From Brevipalpus yothersi (taxonomy: Eukaryota; Arthropoda; Arachnida; Trombidiformes; Tenuipalpidae): a DNA stretch of 64,000 nt. The DNA is taken from positions 62,001-126,000 of the forward strand of contig QZCP01000790.1 of assembly GCA_003956705.1 (NCBI GenBank). The letters run 5' to 3'. Position 1 is the first letter of the stretch. Every line of letters starts with the position of its first letter. Shown piece by piece: positions 37,619 to 50,500 of the stretch. A program made the position numbers and the translations under genes. The notes under the pieces are model-generated. The model was not told where the DNA came from and did not search any database. It saw nothing but the letters and a program-made list of their open reading frames with translations.

Positions 37619-40600
37619 GATAGTTACATTTCAGTATCAAACAGACACACAAGAACACAGCAACAGAATTAAGTTGGAAAAGTTTTTCACTGAATCCAAA
37701 AATTGATTAAATAATCACAATCAGCAAATAATAAGAATAGTAACACTTCAGTTTTCACAAAATCATCTTCTCAAAGAGAGGAAAAAAAAGAGAGACACTG
37801 ATTGTCAAGTGTTTTGATGAACTTTCCCCTCTTTTTTCTTGTCTATTAACATTCCCCTTAATATAGATGATGATTTGAGGACTTTTTTTCATCATTCATC
37901 TTTCTTTCATCGACAGTGATTAAAAGTGTTTTGGGGGGAGGATAATTAAATTAATATGTGTGTACGACAAGATTGTGTGGAAGGATTTCAATAACGGGAT
38001 TGTTTTTCCAATGACAACAATTCTCAAATCTCGAATCCAACCTAACTACTTATCATTGATGGGCAAAGTTTGATAGTAAAAGTTTGATTACACACACAAA
38101 CACGATACTAGTGATGATGATAATCTTGAATGAAAATGAAAAATTCAATCACTTTGAATGGCCATCACATCGACATGTATGTGAGGTGAGTGAATGTGTA
38201 TGGTAAATGTGTTAACATTGCACAATTCAAAACAGTTGTGATTATTCTGGTGATTTATTGATTGACAGTGTGTTTATGTGTGTGTATGAACGAAAATGAA
38301 GAAAAATATCATTACAGAGACAAAACATTCACACGATTGATGTAAGGCAATTTGCGTTCTTTTTTTTCACTCTCAATTTAGTATTTCAAAACATGATGAT
38401 GATCACATCGTCATTTCGGTGTGGGTGGGACAGAATATTATCGATAATATTCAATCAGATATAGATTAAAACGAAAGAGAAAGGGAGAGAGAAAAGAAAG
38501 GAAATCAATTAACTAATTAGCGGATGAACGTTAACCGGAAGTTGATGAATGGCAATCCGGAAGGAGAATATTAACCTCAAAAAATTTAAACTATTTTCCC
38601 ATAGACGCACACAATGTTTTGCGTAGTTGTAATTAGCAATTTTATGAATAATTTGATCATAAATCAAACACCAAGAAAACTAGATACAACGAAAGGCGAA
38701 CATTTGCCATTTATTGTTTTTTTCGAGAGCAAATTATGATACAATTGTTTTTTCATAGTTTTGATAAGTTTCACAGTTCTGTTTTCCATGTGACTTATAC
38801 ACACAATCACATACGCAGTATCCAGAGTTCAGATAATTCAAATAAAAATAGATTTCTTTGAAATTGATTATCACCTGATATTGCATAGCTGGATAGAAAA
38901 TTATATTTTCACTTTTGCGCTACTTTTTTTAAAATGTTATCTGGGCTTTTCAATTTGTTGATAAATTACGCAACTAATTCAATTGTAACAATTAGATTCC
39001 ATCAGAATTCCAGTTATTTCAACAACGAATAAAGCTCACGTGTGTGTGTACATTGTGTGTGCCAAGTTTTGAGCCAGGATCAAAAAGAAATGGAAAGAAT
39101 AGTAAAAGCTCAGAAAATACCCAATTGAATGGTCTGACAGTTGTTTTGAATCATCAGTATGATCATCATCATCATTATCAGATGATGATTCTTGGAATTC
39201 TTAGCCATTGAAATTGAAACTGATGATGATCATAAAAGTCACTCACGTGTATCCCAAAAGCGCTTGAATTGTTAGACTTGATTTCTCAATTTTTCGGTTT
39301 CATCATGAAACTTTCATCATGATAGCTCACTCCTCCCTAGACTTGAATCATCAGTATGAGCTTCAGTCTGGAATGATCAACAATTAGCTTTTTCTTGAAA
39401 GATCTTGATAGATCACAGCTATCTTAACATCTTTCATGCTGACTGTATTGATGTGGTTCCACTAATCAGGACAATTAAGGCGTTTAAAGTTACCTTCTCT
39501 CATTTCTTGTCCATAACTGTTAGATTTACTAGCACTGAATGATCATCTTATGTCATCCTTCTCCGATGAGCTCTTTTTGGTGTTACTCTACCAGTTGAAA
39601 GAGATATGATATTCAATCAAAATTCCCTGAGAAATCATTTTTCCATAAGCTGGGTACATATAATAGTTACAACCAAGATTTTGGTAATTAACCCAGCGAG
39701 CTCATAATTAGAGGTGTTTTTTCAGATTTTAGAACTTGGCTATATCCATCAAATGCTTACAGTTACTTATACTCGTTCATTATACTCATGGGCTTTAAAG
39801 TAGGATAGATAATCATCACAATTGATAAGCGGAAAACAATTCAATTGTAAAATGTACTCTTGTGTATATAATAAAATTAAAATATTCCAGGAAGCTTCTC
39901 TCCTCTCAAAAAACTTTCCTGATTTAGAGTGTCTAGCAGAAAATAGCACATGGAAATTATTATCAAAGTTCAGGGATCGATTCTGGCGCTAGTTGTGATT
40001 CATGGCCATAAATTTCTCGAAAAACTTCCTCTCATCATGAGTTAGATAAGTAAAGAATCGCCTGAGTTCCCAGTAAATGGCGAAATCAAATTAATTCTTG
40101 TATTTCAAACTCGATCATTCCCCTGTAGAAGTAAGAAGGTGAAAATAAACAGTGAAACATTTCTATTTGAAAGTGTCATAACAATTTATTTCATAGATAA
40201 TCTTCACAGAAAAAATTGTTACTCGTTAGCTCATGAAAAAATTCCAATCCATAGTAAAGTCACCGCTTTGTCACTGCTATCATAGCGTTTGGTGTACAAA
40301 AGTGAATCATATGTTATTACTAACAATGATCAATCATCGACTGATCAAGAACAATTGGAAGAAGAAGATAATTTCGTCAGAAAATTAATATCATCCATGA
40401 TTCAGTATGGTTGATTATCTTATGCGAGGAAAACGACTTCCGGTGAATCTTTTGTTGCATCTGCAATGGGTCAATCAACATTAGTCATCAATCAGTTCTG
40501 TAAATTTGTAGCAAATCTTCATTCCTTTATGTTACCTAATAATTTTGGCACTGAAGAATTCACCTTTATGCTATATCAGTTATAGTGACTATCATTGAAA

Positions 40601-40868
40601 AGTGTCATAAGTTATATTGTGAATTATATTATCGATTCATAAAAACAAAAAGAAAATCTGAGATAGGGTCACAATGAACCTCACCAGTGATAACGTTATC
40701 ATGGTTAACCCTGGAAAAATCGTTCCTTTCTGTTCTTAACGGATGAACAGTTCATTATGAGCTTCCAACGATCGATAATTATATTTTATTAATTAAGTTG
40801 CAATCAATTGGCTGTAGCTCAAAAGCTATTGGAATATCGAGTATGTTTTTTGAACAAGATAATACACA
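37619..40868. other. 3.2-kb intergenic region, no gene seen
   Basis: It holds the TBC1D24-like 5' flank and the lipase 3' flank. AT-rich, with only short open frames and no GA/CT microsatellite. Several CATCAT/ATGATG inverted strings occur near 39160-39230. For the minus-strand lipase, a TTTATT (AATAAA on its strand) is at 40785-40790, 79 nt past its stop. Confidence 0.5.
40785..40790 (-). terminator. Polyadenylation signal of the lipase gene
   Basis: AATAAA on the minus strand lies 79 nt downstream of the lipase stop at 40869. Confidence 0.5.
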
Positions 40869-42889
40869 TTAATTTGATTGTTTTTTACATCTTTGATAGA
40901 AATTGTTCTCTCCATCGTTGATAAAATATTCTTCACCACAGAGCTTTGCTGAGTAAGCATTTTTCAAGAACGGATTTATAACACTCATTGGCTTAATCTC
41001 TATTTCGTCCACAAATATTTCGAAACCATCACTTGGTGAGTAAACCGAGCTCAAGATGACATTTCTGGCGGCTTCCCACCAAACATTGCTTCCCATGATT
41101 CGACCCAGAATATGTTCAGTCACGATTACCATGGAATGAGTTTGTCCTGGTTGAAATTCTTCCGTCATTTTGATACCAAGAGCATCATCTTTGCTGCCCA
41201 AGAAATCAAATTTTAGGGTACCCCTGATAGGATTAGGCACTGCGTTACTAATTTTTACTGAGATCAGATATTGTTGACCTATGAGAAATTAAAATAAAAT
41301 TAATTGATTGATTGGCAATCATTTTGAACATTCTGCTTAATAAACTTAATAAACTCACCACAATATGGATACTTTGGGCCTACATCGAAAAAATATTTAC
41401 GACTCACTTCTTTCACATTCGGAATTTTTTCACTAAATTCAAATATCATACAATCACGATTATTCTTACCGCAATCACTACACTCTCCTCTTTTAAATTT
41501 CTCATAGCTTTCACAAGCATATGCGACCATTCGACACTTGTGTGATTTAAAATCAACACCATAAAATTCAGGAGCTCGACCATGACTACAGGCAAACTTT
41601 TCGATCAGAGCAGTAAACTTATTTGCTCCTTTCAGTTCAGAACCAGCATTGGCACATCCGGGCTGATCTCGACACCCGTTCGGGTAGAAATCAACATGTC
41701 CCACATTGATTGCAATTCCGAGAGACATGGACGATACACAATCAGTGTGGATTGCTTCCACATACTCAGCATCAGTGGGATCCAATCGTTTATCTACATG
41801 ATCATGAGAAAAATATGGTCCTGCAGGATCTAATCCTGTAATACGACCTATCTTGGGAGCTTCGAATTCTTGACCCACAAATCCCGATATGTGGGCACCT
41901 AAGCTGTGTCCAATTAAATGAATTCGAGATGGATGGATATCATAAACACCGGATATTTCTTGAAGTGTATCGGCAACTATGGCACCAACCATCAGTGTGG
42001 AGACCATCGATGTTGGATAAGAATATCCTACCGCACCCCCTCGCCAATCAACTCCAATTACATTGTAGCCAATATGTTGATTTAGTATGTTATCTTTCAA
42101 TGCCTAAATGATTGAAGAAAGTATCGAACATAGTAGAACAAAACTAACTCGATAAGATGAAATGAAACAAGAAATAGATTGAAGAGCAGTATAGATGAGA
42201 CTTCACACTGGACGTTCTGTAGGTCACAATATTATGAATTTTCAAGATCATAAAAGATTACAGCTATCATTTAGCAGGACAATCTGTCACAATGGGCTGA
42301 AAATATTCTGCATTTACTACTAATTTATATCGATAATGTTTCTTTATGTTTTAGTGAAGTGGCATTTACATCGTAAAATTTGTAAAATTTAAGAGAAGAG
42401 AATTGAGGCTTACCCCATGCCAATCGTTTTCCTTGTACTGACTCCGAAATCCATGTATGATCACTTTGATTCGGTTTGATGGATCAAAATCGGAATTTTC
42501 CAAAATTTCAACATCATCTTTATAACTAAATATGAACGGTTTTTTTGGATTCTTTTTCGTGAACAAATAATACGTCACGTTGATGACTTCCGGTGGTAAT
42601 GGAGCATAGTGAAGAAGATCAGGAACTATTCCACCAAAATCAGAGTTGGAAAAACACCCGTAAGGATTGTAACACTTCACGTCTGGGGTAAGGAAAAATT
42701 ATCACTTATAAATTCAAACATGATTGGTCATCATGAATTTTATGGTAAGATCATCTGACCTTTCTTTAATAGAGCTACACCCGGCGTATGATCACGAACA
42801 TAATCGGTCACAGAGGACAATTTTGGAATTCGAAAGCCACAAAATGTTGGCTGAAGCAGAGCTAGAAAACCTATCAATCCTAGGATCAT
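40869..42889 (-). CDS. Secreted pancreatic-family triacylglycerol lipase
   Basis: Exons in transcription order: 42889-42760, 42682-42414, 42103-41359 and 41278-40869, all GT-AG with matching phases, giving 517 residues. The first exon encodes a signal peptide (MILGLIGFLALLQPTFCG). The alpha/beta-hydrolase core shows GHSLGAH with nucleophile Ser about residue 200, GLDPAGP with Asp about 225, and ACSHGRA with His about 307, the classical triad. VIIHGF (oxyanion region) and NVIGVDWRGGA are also present. The lid between PGC and FAC is about 22 residues, close to the full-length lid of true pancreatic lipases rather than the short lid of phospholipase A1 types. The last exon covers a beta-rich PLAT-like C-terminal domain. 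It probably hydrolyses triglycerides extracellularly, in the gut or secretions. It lies on the same strand as the SF3A1 gene, 674 nt past the SF3A1 stop. Confidence 0.94.
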
Positions 42890-43563
42890 GATGCTCTTCT
42901 CCCATACTTCATGAACAGTCTGGTCGAGAAACAGATGACCAATATCTACTTGTATGTGGCATTAAATGAGGAGGAGATTTGAAATCATAATCGTCCAGAT
43001 CATCAACTCTTACGTAATAAGAGAATGAGTTTTCCGAGTGTAGAGAAGAAAAAGATAGAGAGAGGAGAGAGAGAAAATTGCTCCAGTTCGTATTCTTGGG
43101 CTATCTGGTCAATGTAAATTCATATGTCAGCGCCTATTGGGACCATAATTCAGTATGCCTATAAGAAATTCTTGCATCATATCGATATGATTTCGAGAAA
43201 AATTCGTATCTGGCTGATATTCAAGTTTCATGAAACTCAAATCGTCCACTTTGCATGCACAAGACACCAAACAGTAAGAGAAATTAAGACGTGATGAATC
43301 CAGGATGATGTCTGCACTTATGTATATGTCTGGGATCTATGAACGTTAGCAGACGGGGAGGAAAATCCCAGAGTAACTGCAAATGATAGTCAAGCAATTC
43401 TGCTAACTTCTCTAAGTGAATATTCTGACTCAAAAATGATTTGGACAATAAACGTTTCAGCGAACAAGACCATAAGCAAATTGATTTCCTGTCTCTCACT
43501 TTAGTCATTGAGTGTCAATAAATGATAGTTTTATTACAATAGATGGAAAAAAGGTGGGCTTGA
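42890..43563. other. Short intergenic region between lipase and SF3A1
   Basis: Both genes are on the minus strand, so this holds the SF3A1 3' UTR and the lipase promoter. A TTTATT (AATAAA on the minus strand) is at 43530-43535. A 74-codon minus-strand open frame at 43284-43508 has no support. Confidence 0.6.
43530..43535 (-). terminator. Polyadenylation signal of SF3A1
   Basis: AATAAA on the minus strand lies 29 nt after the SF3A1 stop at 43564, implying a very short 3' UTR. Confidence 0.65.
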
Positions 43564-45972
43564 TTATTTTTTTCGACCTCCTCTTTCCTTGATTCCTAGC
43601 TGGAGAAGAGATCCAGGTCCTATGTTACAGAATGCTAGAGAGTTAGAATCTTTGATGAAAACACTACCAAATTGTAATTTCTGTTTTCCAGGGGGAAGAC
43701 CAGTGTGCTCATGAATTTTGACTTTAATTACTGAGACCATATCTTTCAGTGGTAGAGTCAAACTGATAGTTTGACCATGTAACCTCCATTCAGGTTTGTC
43801 TGATACTTCGGGAACTTTGACAGAGAATGTGACAGGACCATTGTGCATCTCAATAAATTCGTCTTCTGGAATAAGGGAATCTTCTTTTGCTTTCTTGTTA
43901 GGCGGTTCCTCTGTATCTAGCTGACTATTCATCTCCATACCAGGCATTTGACCAGCATTCATGTCTGGTGTTGGAACAGGCATTGGAGCCATTCCATACA
44001 TTCCAAGCATCATTTGAGGTGTTGGCATCAGGAAAGCACCATGCTGACCCATCATTAATTGTTCACTATGATGGAAAAAAGAAATAAAGAAAGAGTTAAT
44101 AGAGCTTCAAATTTTTGAAACAAATCGAGATGAACATACTTTTTATGGAATAGATGAGGATTTGGAATTTGTTGATGGATCATTTGATGATGATGGTGTG
44201 GTTGAGCTCTTGGCATATAGTTTGAGGCATTCATCATTGACATATTGGCCATAGGATGATTGTCCATGGGTCTAGTTTGTTGAGGCATCTGTGGAGGGGC
44301 GGAAGAGACATTGTGGGGTGGAGGATGATTTTGGTTTTGCTGCTGATTCGGTTGAGATGAAGAGGGTAAAGATGGACCAATTTTTTCTTTATCATCATCT
44401 TGAAGAAGTCCTTTGGTACGATGAATCTGTTGAATTTGATCTTTAATCGAAATATTGGCACGAGCAGCTCGGGTTGCAGCTTCCATACTGGAAGTGTAGC
44501 CATCCCAAGTGACCTTATCTTGCTTTTTGGTCTCTTTTTCACCAATCTTCTTACCAATAGCTGTTTCTTCATCAACAGAACCGAAAATGTCACTACGACG
44601 TTCTGCCAATTCTCGAAGATTGGCATCAATAGCAGATCCAGGTGCATACACCTCATCTTGTTGCATTTTCTCCTGGATTGATCTTTCTCTCTGCTCTATC
44701 CATCTAGGATCTAGTAAACCATATCTAATGTGCTCTTGTAGTTTATCTGCTGGGATCTTTTCACCAGTAATAGGAGAGATAACCCAAGCATCAGCAACTT
44801 TCGTTGGTGCTGGTGTTGGGGCTGCTTGTTGTTCTTTGACAGCTTTAGGATTGTAATCTTTACGAATGACCACATTTTCCAGTTGAGCGAGAGGAGGAAT
44901 GGGAGGAGGCATATTCTTATTTTTGTCATCATTTTTATCCTTTTCTTCCTCATCAGAATCAACATCCATCTCAACAGCTTCTTGGCCTTGTTCCTCAATT
45001 CTTTGCTGTAATAAAACTCGTGAACCCACTTGTTCAGGTGTGGTTGGAGGTGGGAAGATGCCTTGTTCACCCGGTTGATAATCGACTGTCTCAACAACAA
45101 CAAAATCATGCCAATCAATAGAAGCGTATTGCATTCTTTCCTTTTCGGCTTCCTCTTGTTCTCTTTGCTTTTCAGCTTCCTGAATTTTGGTCCACTCTAA
45201 TCGATGTCGAACTTTTTCCATCAATTTGGATGGAGTTTCAATTTCTTTCAACAAATCAGATACTAAAGTTTTCGGTGGCTGAAGAATTTTAGTGTACTGC
45301 TCTATGAGCTGGGTAAAGTATCCAAATAAGCCATGCTGTGGCCTGAGGAAATCGAATTGATAATTGCGTTCTTCTCTCCTCATTAGATTGGTGAGAAAAG
45401 AACGACCATGTATAGCTACGAATTGGGCAGTCAATTTGACAATATCTAAATCTTGACCAGATATAGAAGGAGGATCTGCCGTATATTCGAAATCAGGCGG
45501 TGGTTCACGAGACTTGAGAGCTTGTTCAGCAAATAATTCCAGCTGTTTTGTTATTTTCTGCTGCTGTGTTTGACCCTTAGATGCTGCCAACACTGAAGAG
45601 CCACTGTTTGCACTCGGTGGAGCACTAATTTCATTACCTTTCTGATTTTCTCGAAATTCATTCACTTTATGTTGATAATATGAATGATACGGATCACCGG
45701 GCTTGAGAAAATTAAATTTAGGATTTTCCTGCTCATTTTGCTGTATTCTAGTCTCAAATTCTGGTCCATTACGAGCCACAAAGCTGGCAGTCTTGTCAAC
45801 AATATCTGTAAACAACACAAAAAAAACCAAAATATTTATCATGCTCCCTAAAATAAACCATCATCATCATGATCGCTTACCGATCATAATTAATGTTTAT
45901 AAAACAGTAAATGTAACACTTACTTCTCAACTCCGGTGGAGGATAAATGATGCCTATCGTTTCACTAGACAT
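43564..45972 (-). CDS. SF3A1: Splicing factor 3A subunit 1 (U2 snRNP)
   Basis: Exons in transcription order: 45972-45924, 45805-44140 and 44065-43564, introns of 118 and 74 nt, giving 738 residues. SF3A1 is a core subunit of the SF3a complex of the 17S U2 snRNP and acts in branch-site recognition in the nucleus. The splice-joined start IGIIYPPPELR|NIVDKTASFVARNGPEFE is nearly identical to known SF3A1. SURP/SWAP domains lie at about residues 16-64 and 137-190 (LTAQFVAIHGRSF...FDFLRPQHGLFGYF). The middle has charged helices, the SPITGEKIPADKLQEHIR motif and RSDIFGSVDEE. A Pro/Met/His-rich region precedes a C-terminal ubiquitin-like domain (about residues 650-735, EHTGLPPGKQKLQFG) that ends in basic residues (RGGRKK), as in the human protein, which contacts U1 snRNA. 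The length is close to the human 793. Confidence 0.97.
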
Positions 45973-46711
45973 CTTGTCCACACACAATTAAGATGCAAAC
46001 CAAATCCTATTGGATATTATCAGATAATCAATTCACTAGAAATCACAAAAAACTTATTGATCAATTAATAATTAAAAGTATCACAATTAAACATCACACA
46101 CAAACACACTTCACCATCATCACCACCAACAGCAAAACATTCACATTTACATGGAAAAATGCCGGGATCAAAAATATTTACCTACACGCACAACAGATGG
46201 CGTGTAACTTCAAAACACAATCCGATACATTTAAATATCAGATACTTTTTCAAACAGACTTTTTTTTTTCGGGATTCCTAAGAGCTTTCACCAAGGCTTA
46301 CAGCAAGTGAATAGAGAGAGAAAAGTTCTCAAGACTCTCTTGAAGTGGGTGGCGTTTCTATATACACATTCTTTGCCATACACTTTTTCCTTCTCTCTCT
46401 TGTGTCAGTTAAAAAGTCAGTAGTAATAGTTCCCATAGTTTTGTAAGGCTGGTTAATACACAAGATAGGAAAAGAGACATGCTAATGGCAACACCTTGAA
46501 GAGAGAGAGTCTTGTGTGTTGTGTTGTGTGTTTCATCAGGTGAAAAAAAGTTTTTCTGTTATGGAAAGTGATGATCATTTAATTGTGTATCATCTAGGAT
46601 CAAAGTTGCTCATACCATTTTACATCCACATTCATTATCATCAATCACCATCATCCCAACCCCTAACTTATGCATCAAGAGATAAAGTATGATTATTGAA
46701 TATTTTAAATA
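45973..46711. promoter_or_regulatory. Shared head-to-head promoter region of SF3A1 and bark
   Basis: SF3A1 (minus) starts at 45972 and the bark homologue (plus) at 46712, leaving 739 nt for both 5' UTRs and promoters. No clear TATA box was chosen for either. The region has AT-rich sequence, short CACACA runs and two small GA/CT-rich patches. The plus-strand open frame at 45993-46310 is not supported. Confidence 0.5.
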
Positions 46712-47514
46712 ATGTGGCTACAATTTGATAGTTATCGACATTTTTGTGTATATTTTGTAATTATTTATACCGTTACAAGTGTATTATCAATTGGTGGTGT
46801 TGATAATTATGACAATCCACAGTATAGTGAGGGAAAATTTTCGGGTGGTATTATATCTCAGAGGATTGTTTTATCACTCCATAATAGTCCGTATATTGTG
46901 AAAGAAAATATTCTTATTGAAAAAAATGGTGTATTAAAGATTGATTCTGGTGTTGAGCTACGTTTTGCAGCACACAAAGGAATCACTGTATATGGTACAC
47001 TGATTGCCCAGGTATGTAACAATCAATTAATAATTTCCCCTCTCTCAAACACTGATTACTGTTATATCATCATTCAATGAGTCACATGTGTGTATGTGTA
47101 GGTAAAACATTTACATGTGCATTGCAACTTTCAAGTGTTAATGGAGTTTGAACGATGATGATTCTTTTTTTGTGGCTATTTTTTCCTCTTCTCTTTTCTT
47201 CCTCTCATCCTTTTCACATCCTTTTATCTTATCATCATCTTTTTTGGTGGAGAAAAGAAAAGATAAAGCGAAAGAAAGAGAAGAAGAAGAAGAAGAAAAA
47301 AAAATTAATCCTTCGCTTCCCTGTTGACCTGCGGTCCTGTTCACATGAATTGAGACCAATTTTCATTCACAATTGTTCTCTTCCTTCGATTTATATATAT
47401 ATAATATTATTGAAAGGCAAGCTTAAAATCAAACAGGTTTTTTCAATCAAAATTTGATAGTTCCGGTCAGGTGATTTCTTTACTTAGAGATGGAGATGGA
47501 GATAGTAAGATGGT

Positions 47515-47582
<68 letters not shown>

Positions 47583-50500
47583 CAGTAAGAGAGTTCATTG
47601 GAAAGGAAATTAGAGTTCTCGAGGTACTATTTTCTTGTCTTGTAACCCAACCCCACCATCTCACATCTTCAAATGGTCCATCAGTGAAATTCACTGAGTG
47701 TATCAAAGGAGTTACATGTAACTCATCATCCCTATAGTAGTAGTGGTGGTGGTGGAGAAGAAGAAGATCTATCTTCCATCCACCCGATCTTTTCCTATCT
47801 CACTCCCAATCCTTTACACATACATGTACATATACCAAGGACAATCTACATTTGTATCTGTATCTCAGGTTATCCGGTGAGAGAGAGAGAGAGAAAAAAG
47901 GGACATTAAGAAAATGATGTCTGCCGAAAAGCTTATGTTGGAACATTTTCTTTTCTCTCTTTCTACACACATACACATATACTCTCACACACATACCATC
48001 ATCATCTATTAAGTCAATAAACTTTATTCCCTTTATTTCTTTTTCTTTCTCTTCCTTTTCATCTTCTTTTCATCCATCTATCCATCCATCCATGCTCCCC
48101 AAATGATGGTCGAGAAAAAAAAATTTATTCCTTCTTTTTTTTCCCGATACAATATTTAGGCCGATGAAGCTGAAAAAATTAGATTCACTCGCATTGATCT
48201 CCCAAGTAGTTATGGTTTTCATCATCATCGCTCAAATTCTTCTGTGATCTCAAGTTCCGCTGTCCACTGGCCAGATATACGACTTGTGGACGGAGATGTG
48301 CCTTCTGAAGGACGAGTACAAATACGCTATCAAAATAAGTGGCATTCTGTTTGCACCAATTCAAAGAATTGGACTCAACATGATATTAATGTTGTGTGTC
48401 GAGAGTTGGGCTTCGATGGTGGCCGATGGTATCAATGGTATCTGCGGCGTAATAATTCTCGTCAAATGATGTATGAAGCTATCGGATGTAGAGGAAATGA
48501 GTTAAATCTCAAAGATTGTGATCATTGGTCCGATAAGCGTGTCGGAAGTGGAATTTGTGATTATCATCCTGATATTGGAATACAATGCAATCGAAAATTA
48601 CACGATGCGGTGAGTTATTGGGCTGGCATACGATTCATTGATGCACAACATACGGTTAACAATCTTGATGTCCAATATACGGAGAAAAGGTCAAAATCTA
48701 TTCTGGAAAATGTAGCCATCAGTTATGCTGGACAAGATATTGGCGGTGTAGCTGTGCCAGCTTTATACGCTGTTGGAGTTCCTCCCCAAATGAAAAGAGT
48801 TGAAGTGAAGTGGTCAGCTTTCACTGGATTAAATTTAACCAATCCCAATACTGGTGTGACAATTGAAGACAGCATTTTTGATGAAAATCGTGGCTACGGT
48901 ATTTTTGTGAACACAAGCTATGGAGGTGTCAATCTGAAAGGTGTCCGAATTCGAAACAATGGTGCTGATGGTGTTCGCTTTGTGTTACATGAAGGTATCG
49001 GTGTGGGTGATCCATTCACAACTGCCGCTGATCTGGGTACTGAGCAATCATATCCTGTCCAGATTACCCATCAACAAACAGCCGATCAGAATAATGCTCA
49101 CACCAGGACTTGTCGAACTTTCCGATTGTCATCAATTCTCAAAGCTAGAGGTTATCTGTTGACTGTGCATTTTCCTTATTTGATGAGTGAAGAGTTTTAT
49201 GGAGATGAAGAGAATCGAAGATTCAGTAAAAGTGGCCATATTGAGGTGACTGATGGAGTTCAACTTTATACCAAGTTTGAAATTCAAAATAGTACTCGTC
49301 CACAAAGTATTACAAGTAAAACTGAAGTGGTAAAAATATGCTATTTTCCAGCAGCATTTCGAAAATTAACTTTCAGTATGATCATCTCAGCTGATTATGG
49401 TAAAGCGTATGATCTCAACATAACCGATTGTACTATCCATAGTAATAATGGTCGAGGTGTTTGGGTTGAAAATCAGCGTGCCGGTACAGTGGTTAATCGA
49501 TCATCGATTGCGGAAAACACTTTTGTGGCCGGTGTTCACATCGCTTCGGGAACCGGTGATGTGATAGTAAATCAAACTCGACTGTTCAACAATATGGGTG
49601 ATGGAGTGAACATCACTCTTGCTGGAGGCTACAAACATATTGACAGATCTCAAATAGTTGGAAACAAAGGTCAAGGAATCGCTATATGGTACAATGAGAC
49701 CTCCAATTATTTATCGGTTGTGAATGAAAATCATGTCACTTATTCCGAAATTGAGGGCAATCTTGGTGTTGGCCTCATGATTGGCAATGTGTGTAGATCT
49801 GATTCCAATTGGAATATCAGCATGAACACTTTTCGAAATAATTACGATGACGCTATTGTTTATCATTCTTGTTGGGATCCTAGTTACTCTAAGCGAGCTC
49901 AACTACGGATTACTCACAATGACTTCCTGTCTGGTCGTCGACTTGGTATCAAGATAGCGCCAGCACTTCATCTCAACGAATGTCTTATCGAGCACAACAC
50001 TTTTAAAGAGCATCAGAGAGGTACGTTATACATAAATAATTGGCAATATATTCAAGATGATCACCGATACAAAGATGCAAAGACAATCATAAGAGTAAGA
50101 GAAAATCGCTTCCTCAATAATCGGGGTAGATTTGTTGTTAGTGTCGGCCTACAGGAATACAATTATGAACAGAAACTTTTCTTCAAAAAGAACATTCTCC
50201 GAGACAATATTGTGAAAGAACCTTTCGATTATTTGAGCCCAAGATCTCGTGTTGCTGCTGTGTTAGTTGTGTCATCTAGTAATTGTCGAATTAATCAGAA
50301 CAATCTGGTTAATCCGGCATCATCATATGAAATTGGATCTCATCTAGATAATCATGATCGTACTATTGATGCAACTCGAAATTATTTCGGTGAGTTTGAA
50401 GGTGGACAAGTGTTACAGCAAATTTATCAGCGAATTTTTGACCGTAAAAATCGTTACAATCTTGCACGAATAAGATTCATTCGATATCGAACTCATGAAT

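Noticed and set aside
45993..46310. 105-codon plus-strand open frame between SF3A1 and bark
   Set aside because: It sits in the shared promoter region, is rich in Thr/His/Lys from AT/CA-rich sequence, and has no supporting features.
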